Notes under the pieces: model-generated
What the model was told of the DNA's origin: nothing
Database searches by the model: none
Seen by the model: the letters and a program-made list of their open reading frames with translations, nothing else
Shown: positions 1-7,886 of the stretch, one piece after another
Position numbering within the stretch: the first letter of the stretch is position 1
Layout: the number at the start of each line of letters is the position of its first letter
Made by a program: the position numbers and the translations under genes
Assembly: GCA_003427395.1 (NCBI GenBank)
Contig: BFEA01000489.1
Location: forward strand, 424,691-465,550
Length of the DNA stretch: 40,860 nt
DNA from: Chara braunii
Lineage: Eukaryota > Streptophyta > Charophyceae > Charales > Characeae
Reading direction: 5' to 3'

Positions 1-56
<56 letters not shown>
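1..56. repeat. (GA)n microsatellite
   Basis: Uninterrupted GA dinucleotide run at the window edge; its true length is unknown because it reaches base 1. Confidence 0.97.
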
Positions 57-58
<2 letters not shown>

Positions 59-600
59 TATCATGTCTGCATTCGCAGGTTTGTGCCTTTCCCTCAACTA
101 GCCATCAGTTTGCATGCAAGGACAGATGAGAGACCAGAATATGTCCTGGCTTGTGATTTCCAAACGCAGTAAAGATTGTGAAAACGCTGGACAGAAGAAA
201 ACGATTAGGGTGAAAGAGTAGGTTAAACTTTCCCCGTTGTGGAACCGAAAGAGTGGGACGGCAGGTTCACAGTTCGCAATCCAGAGATCAGGCAAGGTCC
301 ACTTGATTCCTCACCATAGATCTACAATACCTCTGGTCAGAGATGACAGTCTCGGCTTTCTCGGAGATAAACAGTCAGAAATGGGTACCTGGTGTTGGAG
401 CACCTCACTGACAAAGGGACACATGCCCTTGTTGAATTACCGGCGGTGGTAGAAAGCGACGGGGGAGGAGAGAGGGAACCAGGGGGGTATTTGTGTTCTA
501 GGGGTGAGGTAATTGTGACCCTTGTCCTCTTGCTCTGGCCATGGCTCTTCCAACTCGATGGCTAGAAGTGGGTATACGCGCTGAAACTCAGCTTTGCATC
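57..600. other. Unassigned sequence
   Basis: No coding pattern, RNA gene or repeat relationship was recognised here. Short open frames exist on both strands but none carries a recognisable motif. Confidence 0.4.
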
Positions 601-609
601 AACAGCTTG

Positions 610-663
610 GACTAGCTGTCAGTTTCCTGATGAGTCGGTGAGACTCCGACGAAACAGTTTGTC
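610..663 (+). ncRNA. Hammerhead ribozyme copy A (type III, stem I collapsed)
   Basis: The catalytic core is present: CTGATGA at 627-633, then stem II GTCGG (634-638) pairing with CCGAC (646-650) around a 7-nt loop, then GAAA at 651-654. Stem III is long: 610-619 pairs with 654-663 over ten positions with one T-T mismatch and one G-T wobble. The cleavage triplet would be GTC at 618-620. The odd part is stem I: only six bases (621-626) lie between the cleavage site and CTGATGA, whereas copies B and C have 13-14 bases that can form a hairpin. Self-cleavage is therefore doubtful for this copy. It is clearly homologous to the copies at 1707 and 37981. The identification rests on the established hammerhead consensus, not on a folding run. 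Confidence 0.7.
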
Positions 664-731
664 ACAGCCCCTCCTTTGTTGTCCTCTTCTCCATCTCTCA
701 ATCTACGGTTTACCCCCGCAGCTCTGTTTGA
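661..731 (+). repeat. Module conserved downstream of the hammerhead, copy A
   Basis: About 70 bp running from the hammerhead 3' strand to the TA-rich tract. It is closely similar to 38041-38105 and 38594-38660, each following a hammerhead or its 3' half. The sequence is pyrimidine-rich (repeated TCCTCTTCT-like tracts) and ends in GCTCTGTTTG. Its conservation with the ribozyme shows that the repeat unit is larger than the ribozyme itself. Confidence 0.75.
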
Positions 732-815
732 TAATATATATACACATACAAAATTAATATAAATCATATATATATATATATCGTCACAAATGTATATATA
801 TATATGTGTGTGTGT
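732..815. repeat. TA-rich low-complexity tract
   Basis: Interrupted (TA)n with a (GT) run, directly after the hammerhead-linked module. TA tracts also follow the modules near 38.1 kb and 38.67 kb. Confidence 0.85.
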
Positions 816-1055
816 GTTGAGTGTGTGCACATATGCACGCCATGGCACGATTCACTATACCAGGTATGATCTCCCGTGACGAATCACGGGCACACCTCTA
901 GCCTAGGTAACTGTTGCAAGTATGGTAGATTCCATCTGCTGAGGCGAGAACGGCATCTACTCATGTTTTTGAGTACTTTCAGGCAAGGCGGGTAGGGCGA
1001 GCGGACAAACCACATGCCAGCAAAACAGCCAACCAAACTAAAAAAGGAAAAAGAA
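816..1055. other. Unassigned sequence
   Basis: No recognisable gene or repeat. It contains a purine-rich stretch leading into the tandem array that follows. Confidence 0.4.
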
Positions 1056-1690
1056 AAAGGGGGTGCCAAGGCCTGGAGGGTCGGGGGAGAATTGCGCACC
1101 GACCCATTACCCTCTCGCTGGTGAGACTGCGAGCAGACAGCCCGCAAGCAAACTAACAAGAAGACCACACCCCAGCAGGCCAAACAAACACACCAAAATA
1201 ACACATCCAAACAGGATGCCACGGGCATGGGGCCGAGCATCCTCCGCTCCGACTCGTCAGACTTTTCTCGATGAGACTGCGGGCAGACCAACACGCAAAT
1301 TAGCTAACAGGAAGACCACATTCAATCGAAAATTATCTAATTGTAATTTGAATAATAAGAGGAATCGAATTGTCTTGTAAGTCAAAGCACACACTAAACA
1401 AAACAGGCAAACCAAAAAACATGACCAACATGGGTGCCAGGGCCAGGAAGGCAGAAACACCTTGCACACCGCCTCACCAGCCTTCTACTGATGGGACCGC
1501 AGGCCGGAGCAACCTCACACAAGCATATCAAACAGACAGCCTTGAAAAAAAACAACAACAGATACCGAGGCCAAGCAGGCCAGGGCATACTTGTGCATAG
1601 GCTCATTTGCCTCTAGCTGATGAGACTGCGGTTGGACTACACCTAAAGAGACCAGACTGGCAGACCAATCTTAAAACATTAACTGAAAAA
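1056..1690 (+). repeat. Diverged tandem array of about 150-bp units
   Basis: Four diverged units can be recognised by a shared order of motifs: a GGGTGCCAGGGCC-like start (about 1060, 1215, 1430, 1568), then a TGATGAGACTGCGG-like motif (about 1121, 1271, 1489, 1619), then an A/C-rich stretch containing AAACAAAC or AACAGGAAGACC. Spacing is irregular. The translated frames here are shadows. No function can be assigned. Confidence 0.6.
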
Positions 1691-1706
1691 AATAGAAGTT
1701 GATGAT

Positions 1707-1760
1707 GATTGTTTCGTCGGAATTGCACCGACTCATCAGGAGGCTGAACCCTCAACAATC
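1707..1760 (-). ncRNA. Hammerhead ribozyme copy B (type III, complete)
   Basis: Read on the minus strand, every element of a type III hammerhead is present. Stem III is 6 bp (GATTGT at 1760-1755 pairing with ACAATC at 1712-1707). The cleavage triplet is GTT. Stem I is a perfect 4-bp hairpin, GAGG/CCTC, closed by the loop GTTCAG (1753-1740). CTGATGA lies at 1739-1733. Stem II is 5 bp, GTCGG (1732-1728) with CCGAC (1720-1716) around a 7-nt loop, and GAAA is at 1715-1712. No core base deviates from consensus. GUU is within the NUH cleavage rule but is less favoured than GUC. By analogy with plant retrozymes and hammerhead satellites it would self-cleave a transcript of the repeat; that is inference. 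The sequence 3' of the ribozyme does not match the module after copies A and C. Confidence 0.87.
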
Positions 1761-2059
1761 TGCGGCATCCCCAGTTTTGGATGCGCTAGGTCATGAAACC
1801 TTTGACCCCTGTTGAAGGCAGGTTGCCCACAAACGAAACACGGCAGCAGCGAGTGACGCCGTTGTGAAGCACCGGGCAACACACTCAACGCCAGTGCACT
1901 GCGCAACACCAAAGACGACTGCAAGGCACAGATTGGACACACGCAAAGCAAGAGGGATGGGCAACAAGACAACGGTGGAACGCAGACAGCACAAGGCAGC
2001 CCACACATCCAACACACAGCCAAGCAACACATGCCCTACCCACATCACGGGTGAACACC

Positions 2060-2108
2060 GCAGACTGTTGGTTCCCACCACCCAATGAGCCAGGGAATCA
2101 CTCCGACG
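2060..2108 (+). ncRNA. Degenerate hammerhead relic in tandem unit 1
   Basis: Landmarks line up with copy C in order and spacing: GCAGACTGTT (stem III and cleavage site in copy C), 12 bases instead of 13, then CCAATGAG in place of CTGATGAG, then CACTCCGACGGAC in place of AACTCCGACGAAAC. The core is mutated (CTGATGA and GAAA both lost), so it should be inactive. Confidence 0.5.
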
Positions 2109-2376
2109 GACATCCATCATCACCCAAAGGCAAGCAGCTGAGCAACCATGCAGCGAAGCGAGGCATTGCCACAAGGCTACCAAACCACCAGGCACGCGAG
2201 CAAAAGACACGGGAGGCACGACCCGCAGGTAGTCAGCAAGGCAGCAGAGCAGCGAGGACGACCTGCAAAGCAAGCGGCATGGGCAGCAAGACCGCGGCAG
2301 AGCGCAGACAAGACAGTCTTCACGTCCAACACGGAGCAAAGCAGCACATGACCTACTCACATCACGATAGAACCCC

Positions 2377-2425
2377 GTAGACTGTTGGTTCCCACCACCC
2401 GCTGAGCCAGGGGAACACGCCGACG
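2377..2425 (+). ncRNA. Degenerate hammerhead relic in tandem unit 2
   Basis: Same landmarks as in unit 1: GTAGACTGTT, then CCGCTGAG in place of CTGATGAG, then CACGCCGACGACC in place of AACTCCGACGAAAC. The core is degraded. Matching decay in both units suggests the loss predates their duplication. Confidence 0.45.
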
Positions 2426-2445
2426 ACCATCCGTCATCACCGACA

Positions 2446-2656
2446 GGCAACACAGATAACTCGAACTGAGCAGTCCCCCTAAGAGTGCAGTTGGCACTCC
2501 AAACGAGGAACCACCGACTGTTTAGCACTGCTAGGGGGTGCTCGGCTAGAGACAAACATACTTAGAAAAAACACAGGAAAGAGAAGAAAAACAAACATAC
2601 CAAAAACAAAGGCAAACATACCAAAAACAAGGACAAACAAACTTTTATAAAGTAGA
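2446..2656. other. Unassigned sequence with short A-rich repeats
   Basis: CATACCAAAAACAA recurs at about 2597-2630. No gene or known element was recognised. Confidence 0.4.
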
Positions 2657-2680
2657 TTGTGTGTGTGTGTGTGTGTGTAT
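2657..2680. repeat. (GT)n microsatellite
   Basis: Run of about ten GT dinucleotides. Confidence 0.95.
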
Positions 2681-3066
2681 GTTGCTGTTATGATTAGCAG
2701 CTGTACACTAAGCACCATTACTGGTCTTTGTAAAGACAGATGGGTGGCCAGTGAAACTGCGTCAACAATAGCAAGATAAAGGCAGACAAGTACGATAATT
2801 GTTTTTGGTGATGTAGTTTCACGCGCTACTGATCTTTCCCCAACAAAACAGTTACATTGATTACTTTTCACGATTAACAACTGTAAGCTAAGCGACATGA
2901 CTTGTTTCTTATAGGGAAAGATCAGCCGTGAGTGAAACTGCATCACTGAATAATCGTATAGACGTATGTTGTCGTGATTATTGAGTACTATTAACTGAGC
3001 AACATTGCTGTTTCGATGGGGACAGATCAGCCCCCCACGCCAGTGAAACAACAAGATAAAGGTATG
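2677..3066 (+). repeat. Three diverged repeats, one flanked by an inverted copy
   Basis: Units near 2682, 2868 and 2972 share GATTA..A.CTGTA..CTAAGC..CATTAC, then a GGGAAAGATCAGCC-like block, then AGTGAAACTGC(G/A)TCA. Two units also share AACAAGATAAAGG-like ends. Between units 1 and 2, bases 2809-2843 are an inverted match to 2916-2947 (TGATGTAGTTTCAC... against ...GTGAAACTGCATCA), so transcripts could fold back over about 33 bp with mismatches. Confidence 0.6.
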
Positions 3067-3240
3067 AATGTGAGACCGGAAGTCCTCAAGCAGTCTGCGA
3101 TACAAGAAAACGTGAAAGAAATCAAATTTAATCCGGAGTTTCCGCCAATCGGGCGACAGGTGGGCAGTGCTGACTCCACCATATCCTTGAGGCTGTAGGA
3201 TGAATGGCTGAGTCATCCTCCAATCCGTAGGGCTTAGGGA

Positions 3241-3329
3241 GTACTCACACTAGCTCTACCGCTGAACCTGAATGCTTCTGGTTGCAATTCTGTCCAGAAA
3301 AAAAGTTAAAATAGTGCTAGTGTGAGTAT
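3241..3329. mobile_element. Small MITE with 18-bp terminal inverted repeats
   Basis: Left end GTACTCACACTAGCTCTA (3241-3258) is an inverted match to the right end (3312-3329, reverse complement ATACTCACACTAGCACTA). The element is about 90 bp with no coding capacity. Similar ends, CATACTCACA, occur at about 5764 and, inverted, at about 11273. Confidence 0.7.
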
Positions 3330-3350
3330 GGCCCCACCGTAGTCCTACAA

Positions 3351-3352
<2 letters not shown>

Positions 3353-3383
<31 letters not shown>
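3353..3383. repeat. Poly(T) tract
   Basis: About 31 consecutive T; possibly the poly(A) tail of a minus-strand retroposed copy. Confidence 0.9.
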
Positions 3384-3387
<4 letters not shown>

Positions 3388-3469
3388 GAATAGCTTTTAC
3401 ATTGTTACAACCATTTTCAAATTCGTGGCCAAGAACATGAATTAGAAGAAAATCAGAAAAGTGTGCAGT

Positions 3470-3912
3470 GCACTTACTGCCAACCAGCGGTTATAGTAGG
3501 CTTGATACCCATGATCGGTATTAGCAGGGTCCTTGGCGAACACGGGTGTGAGTGTGAGTGTGACTGGGTTGCGTGTGGTGTGTGGGAGAGTGTTGGCCTT
3601 AGACACTGCTCTTATTCGGTTGGGAGTGGGGGGCGATGAAAAGGGAGGTGCCGATACTGGCGAAATGCTCAGTCTTTGCGTTAGCCGGACCCCCACCGGC
3701 GGCCCCACCCCATCCTTGACCACCATGGTTGGGGCAGGGGGCAGCATGCATCCCCTTTGATGGCTGGAGGGAGACAACAAAGCTATGTTTGCAGGGGTCC
3801 CCCGTTTAAGCCTTAGGAGTAGTGGTAGGTAGGTAGTGAAGGTAAATTGAAAGAATTTGAAAGATGATGAAAGCTTTGAGAGAAGAATAGTGAAAAACTG
3901 AAAATAAAAAAA
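3470..3912 (+). mobile_element. SINE copy 1, 5'-truncated
   Basis: Bases 3512-3600 match the body of the tRNA-headed SINE at 4593-4676 (CGGTAT.AG.A.GGTC...AACACGGGTGTGAG...TGTGGGAGAGTGTTG). Both then share a C-rich CCCCCACCGGC block and the 3' core GGAGTAGTGGTAGGTAGG (about 3816). The tRNA-like head is missing. An A-rich tail (3896-3912) ends the copy, and inverted-repeat sequence follows directly. Confidence 0.65.
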
Positions 3913-4345
3913 GGAGATAATTGGTGGACAGCGCCAACGCCGAGACCTTTTTGGTTTTGGGTGCGCACAGTTCGGCCGTTCGATACTACTGGCCCAAACG
4001 ACTTCCCCTGGGTGAAAGGCGCGTGGCCACAGATCCGTTGGCTGTTGTAACGGGACAATGATCTGGCGTGGTATCTGCGCCAGATTCATAAACCGGTAGG
4101 GCCACTGTTTTTCAAGATACAGTACTTGGGCCTCTTTCTATCGATTCCGTCGGCCTCTTTTAGATTGGAATGAATCTGGCACTGTCTGTGCGCCAGATTC
4201 ATGATCCAGTAGGGCCCTTGGAGCAACGCATGGGCCGGTAGTACCCCACATGGAAAGTTTTGGGCATGTAGTACCAAACGGCCAAACTTCAGGCGCCCAA
4301 AACCAAAAAGGTTTTGGCGTGGGCGCTTCCCACCAATTACCTCAA
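3913..4345. repeat. Large imperfect inverted repeat
   Basis: The left arm (about 3913-4000, read on the minus strand) and right arm (about 4260-4345, plus strand) share CCAAAACCAAAAAGG, then GGCGTGGGCGCT.CCACCAATTA. Between them the motif GCGCCAGATTCAT..(A/T)CC.GTAGGGCC occurs twice, at about 4078 and 4190 (112-bp spacing). The arm end GTGGGCGCTT.CCACCAATTA recurs next to the U2-like sequence at about 40365. Confidence 0.6.
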
Positions 4346-4465
4346 AGAAAAGTGTGCAGTGTGTCCTTCGGGACATCCGTTAAAGGGGCTCGCTGCACAG
4401 GGTCGCCGCACAGCCTTTCGAAACGAGGCATTTTCCGAAATTTGTCAGACGGAGTTTGAAAGGAG

Positions 4466-5003
4466 TGCAGCAGCCTAGCTCAATTGGTTAGGCATGCAAG
4501 CGGCATTCAAGAGGTTGTGGGTTCAATCCCGATGGCCGCCTGTGGCACTCTTGGTGCCAACCAACTGAGATAGTCAGCTGGATCCTCCCAGTCGGTATCA
4601 GTAAGGTCTTCAACCAACACGGGTGTGAGAGCGCGTGTGAGTGGGTTGACTGTGGTCTGTGGGAGAGTGTTGTCCTTCGGGAGGCACAGTTACTTTTACT
4701 GGCAAATGCTCGGTCCTTGTGTTAGCCGGGCCCCCACCGGCAGCCCCAACCCTGCACACCCTAAATGCTAGGGCAAAGGGGCAAACATGCAGTTACCTTG
4801 CTCCACCGAGAGAGGTAACTCCCCTCACAGAAGAGAGGTAGAAAGATATGCTTGGAGGGGTCCCGTGTATACCCTTAGGAGTAGTGGTAGGTAGGTTGTG
4901 AAAGAAAGATATGTTCCACGACTTGGCAGAATGGCAGTTAAAAATATGTGAGGTGAGAGAAAAATATATGGCTGTCCCCCTACGAGGAGAAATAAGCTTT
5001 TTG

Positions 5004-5034
<31 letters not shown>
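4466..5034 (+). mobile_element. tRNA-derived SINE copy 2 with poly(A) tail
   Basis: The head carries pol III-type internal promoter boxes. The body is shared with copy 1, followed by the 3' core GGAGTAGTGGTAGGTAGG (about 4877) and, after about 100 bp, a run of about 31 A (5004-5034). The orientation of the boxes and the tail agree. The length of about 570 bp is long for a SINE but within the reported range. It has no coding capacity and would need a LINE partner in trans. Confidence 0.7.
4476..4530 (+). promoter_or_regulatory. Pol III internal promoter (A and B boxes) of SINE
   Basis: A box TAGCTCAATTGG at 4476-4487 fits TRGCNNAGYNGG with one mismatch. B box GGTTCAATCCC at 4520-4530 fits GGTTCRANNCC. 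Spacing is about 33 bp, normal for a tRNA. The flanking acceptor strands (4469-4475 and the bases after the T arm) do not pair, so this is a tRNA-derived promoter rather than a tRNA gene. Confidence 0.75.
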
Positions 5035-5036
<2 letters not shown>

Positions 5037-5160
5037 CTTCACCTCACTCCACTACTCTCCCCATGCACAAAAGGATGGTGTGAATCTTCCCCTTGAACAT
5101 GGAAAGATACACCTCCATGTCTTTTGTCTTTTGTGGATGTCCAGAGTAGCGAGGAGCCAG
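5037..5160. repeat. Palindromic element, copy 1
   Basis: The left end CTCCACTACTCTCC plus ATGCACAAAA is an inverted match to the right end near 5128-5160 (CTTTTGTGGATGTCCAGAGTAGCGAGGAG). It is related to 5587-5705. Confidence 0.6.
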
Positions 5161-5214
5161 GCCCTGGTAAATTGGTAATCCCCCCTTTTCTTTTGTTTTT
5201 TTTTTCGCTAATCG

Positions 5215-5480
5215 GGTGCCTCGAAAGGCCCATTCCAAAACACCACGCACGGTCTTTCGAAGCAACACTCGTGACAGGCGGGAGGATCTTGCCCTTTATA
5301 AAGTACTTTCAATGCCCGCGTCTCTGACACCTTTCAAAGTTTTTCGAAAGGACTTGTTTCGAAAGCCTGTGCGGCGAAGATGCGGCATCCATTTTGCACG
5401 TTTCGAAAGGCTGTGTGGTGAGCCCCAAAATTGGAGCGATACAGTATGGGCCCTGAGAGAGGATGACACTCATAAATAGA
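5215..5480. other. Repetitive TTTCGAAAG-containing sequence
   Basis: TTTCGAAAGGC.(T/C)GTG(T/C)GG-like motifs recur at about 5345, 5364 and 5400; a similar motif occurs inverted at about 4408. No gene was recognised. Confidence 0.4.
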
Positions 5481-5586
5481 AAATGGTCCAAAAGGGAAAA
5501 AAAAAAAAAAAAAAAATAGTGTGCAGTGGGAAGACAGTTTTGCCAACCACGACATTGTGTAGGTGTGTGTGACCAGACCCTAAGGG

Positions 5587-5705
5587 CCTCGCTGCACTAC
5601 TCTCCAAACGTGAAAAATGAGAATACATCTTCCTCTAGAACGTGGAAAAGTTACACCACCTTTTTTTTTGTGTTTTGTGCATGTGGAGAGTAGTGCAGCC
5701 AGACC
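5587..5705. repeat. Palindromic element, copy 2
   Basis: CTGCACTACTCTCC near 5591 is inverted at about 5685-5698 (GGAGAGTAGTGCAG), and a TTTTGTGCATG block lies just inside the right end. This copy has better-preserved ends than the one at 5037. Both contain a related CATCTTCC..CT.GAAC.TGG core. Confidence 0.65.
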
Positions 5706-5961
5706 CTATGGCTCTCTTCACAGGTCCTATGGGCCTCGCTCCAGGCCTATGGGCCTTAGGGCATACTCACAACGGGACCTATAATCCCAAATCCCCCAGA
5801 ACAAAAGGGTAGTGGGCCTATCACACAGATTTGCCAAAGAACCAAATGCACTATTGGTTTGCCCATTTGTCAGCGGCCTGGGAAGCCGTGGGGCAAGGGA
5901 TTTTGCAGTCACCTCCTGAGGTGACCACAAATGCCCTTTTTTTGGCATTTTCTTCACCCCG

Positions 5962-6570
5962 GATATCCCGCTCATACTAGCAGGGGACTTCAACACGGCA
6001 CCCGACAGGTGGCTAGATAGGTGGAAAATCGCCCATACCACTGCACACAATGTAGAGGAGGATGAGCGTATGTTGAAGGATATGTGCACCCCCCTATCGC
6101 TCTTTGACACATTCAGGCGAAACCACCCTAAAGATAGAACCTTTGCTTGCATCCAAAACAAGGAACCCACCAGGCTGTCCAAATCAAGGATTGATTTGAT
6201 CCTGGCATGAGAAGAATTGGGAGGAGGGCTCTCGATGACAGCAATACTCCCATCCAGCCCGTTCCCCGGTATGGATCACAAAATGTGCATGGCAGTATGG
6301 ACAATTCGCAAACGTCCGGACCGAGGGGCCAGTTACTATAAGTTGAACACCTCCCTACTAAAAATTAGACCTTTCAAACAATACCTCCAACAAGCCTGGG
6401 GGTTTTGGAGAGACCACCGCATCCAACACGAATCACAGAGTGACTGGTTTAATAATGGCCTATTCTTCATGGCCAAGAAGTGTAACGAGTACTCCAAATA
6501 TTTAGCTACCCAGAGACATCTCCAAGAAGCCACGGTCATGCAAAATTTGAGCAAGAGCAAAATTTGTTAA
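5962..6570 (+). pseudogene. LINE endonuclease domain (broken)
   Basis: The frame starting near 5962 reads LILAGDFNTAP, the conserved GDFN motif of apurinic/apyrimidinic-type endonucleases. It is followed by SRIDLIL and then by a GMDHK stretch where SDH is expected. An in-frame TGA at 6208-6210 interrupts it right after SRIDLILA. The upstream part appears in another frame (about 5830-5950, containing YWFAHLSAAWEA), implying a frameshift near 5950. In a live element this domain nicks target DNA to prime reverse transcription. The aspartate and asparagine of GDFN are present, but the gene is broken. Confidence 0.8.
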
Positions 6571-7883
6571 TTTCGCAAGGGCAGGAACAACGAATCTTCG
6601 ACCTACAATCCCAAATACAAAAACTAAAGGACCAACTTTTTCAACATGCACAATACCGATGGCAAGGTACCCAAATAAGGGTCAGGCTATCTAGATTCAC
6701 AACGGAAGGGCTAATGGACTCTCATTTTTTTGGCTTGGCTAGAATGCGGTGCCAACGAACCACGATCGAGGCTTTATATGAACCAAATGTTAGGGACGCG
6801 GACCCGGCCGTGTCCACAGCCCGCTGCACGAAGATAACATACGATTTCTATAAGGAGCTCTTCTCCTCACACCTGGACAAGTCAGATCCCCCATATCACA
6901 ACCGTCTAATTCAGGAATTCCTGGAACCGCTCTACAAGACTTTGGCAATTGAACAACGGGAAACACTAGAAGCCCCGCTCTCCAAGAAGGAAATATGGTC
7001 CGCCCTTCTACAAATGAAGGAGGATAAGGCCCCCGGGATAGATGGTTTCCTCAAAGCATTTTGGGAAACCACCTGGGAATTCATTAGCCAGGATATTATG
7101 GACTTCTACAGCGAAGTATAACTCACAGAGGAAATGGGAGAAAGGGTGGGGCAAGGGATACTAACCCTCCTGTACAAAAAAGGGGATTAAATGGACATTA
7201 GAAATTATCGTCCCATAACAGTGCTTACAGTTGTCTATAAAATGTTGTCAAAGGCCTTGGCAAACAGAATGATCCCAGTAATGGGGGATGTCATCCATTC
7301 GGATCAAACTGGCTTTATGCAGAACAGTAACATTCAAGAGAATATCTTGCTAATACATGAGATCCTCCAACGCACGAAGCACTCTCGTCAGAATGCGGCT
7401 CTTATATTCATTGACTTCGAAAAGGCCTACGACCATGTGTACTGGACGTTTCTGGACAAATGCCTCGAAAAGATGAACTTTGGGCCAGGCTTCAGACATT
7501 GGATACAAATCCAGCATCAAAATGCCACCACATGTGTCCAGGTCAACGGGAGTCTTGCGCCACCCTTACGCCTGGAACGACCAGTCAGACAAGGGGACCA
7601 TATTGCCCCTTTCCTGTTCCTGGTTATAATGGAAGCACTGACCGCTAATCTTCGGGTAAATAAAAACATCACTAAACTACGAGTGACACGAATCTCGGAG
7701 GAAGCGGTCCCGGTGTGCTCCCTTTTCGCAGATGACCTAACAATTATTGCAGAAGCCACACACCACAACATGGGGGAAATTCAACATATGATGGAAAAAT
7801 TTATTAAGGTTTTCGACATGTCGGTCAACTGGGATGCAAAACATAAGGCTGGTGAATCCATCACCAAGGAGGACGTCCCCTAG
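6564..7883 (+). pseudogene. LINE reverse transcriptase domain (broken)
   Basis: Two stretches in one frame (6564-7121 and 7191-7883) are separated by in-frame TAA codons at 7119-7121 and 7188-7190; the intervening codons still read like protein (LLYKKGD). Recognisable RT motifs in order: KAPGIDGF, NYRPITVLTVVYKMLSKALA, QTGFM, ALIFIDFEKAYDHV, RQGDHIAPFLF and the catalytic SLFADDLTII (FADD at about 7724-7735). All three catalytic aspartate positions look intact, so inactivation is by stops and frameshifts (near 6560 and 7870), not by loss of the active site. The clade looks plant L1-like; a phylogeny would be needed to be sure. Confidence 0.9.
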
Positions 7884-7886
7884 AAG

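Larger units (their letters stand above)
1812..2445 (+). repeat. Two tandem units of about 317 bp
   Basis: Two head-to-tail copies are seen: the block around GACTGTTGGTTCCCACCACC recurs at 2063 and 2380 (period 317 bp). The AAAGCAAG...GGGCA(A/G)CAAGAC block and the CATC...TCATCACC ends also recur. The units are A/C-rich on the plus strand and have diverged by substitutions and small indels. Each carries a hammerhead-like relic, listed separately. Confidence 0.8.

Noticed and set aside
1612-1640. A further hammerhead at CTGATGAGACTGCGG in the 1.06-1.69 kb array
   Set aside because: No GAAA partner, stem II or stem III can be found; the motif also varies between units in core positions.
1812-2445. 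A CRISPR-like or repeat-coding array
   Set aside because: Two long units of about 317 bp with no spacer structure; eukaryotic context; the 254-codon minus-strand frame is a shadow of the tandem repeat.
4469-4541. A tRNA gene at the A/B-box sequence
   Set aside because: The acceptor strands do not pair and the T stem has a mismatch; the body and poly(A) tail behind it show a SINE.
5727-6182. A 151-codon minus-strand frame over the LINE endonuclease
   Set aside because: The plus strand carries the GDFN and SRIDLIL motifs; the minus frame is their shadow.
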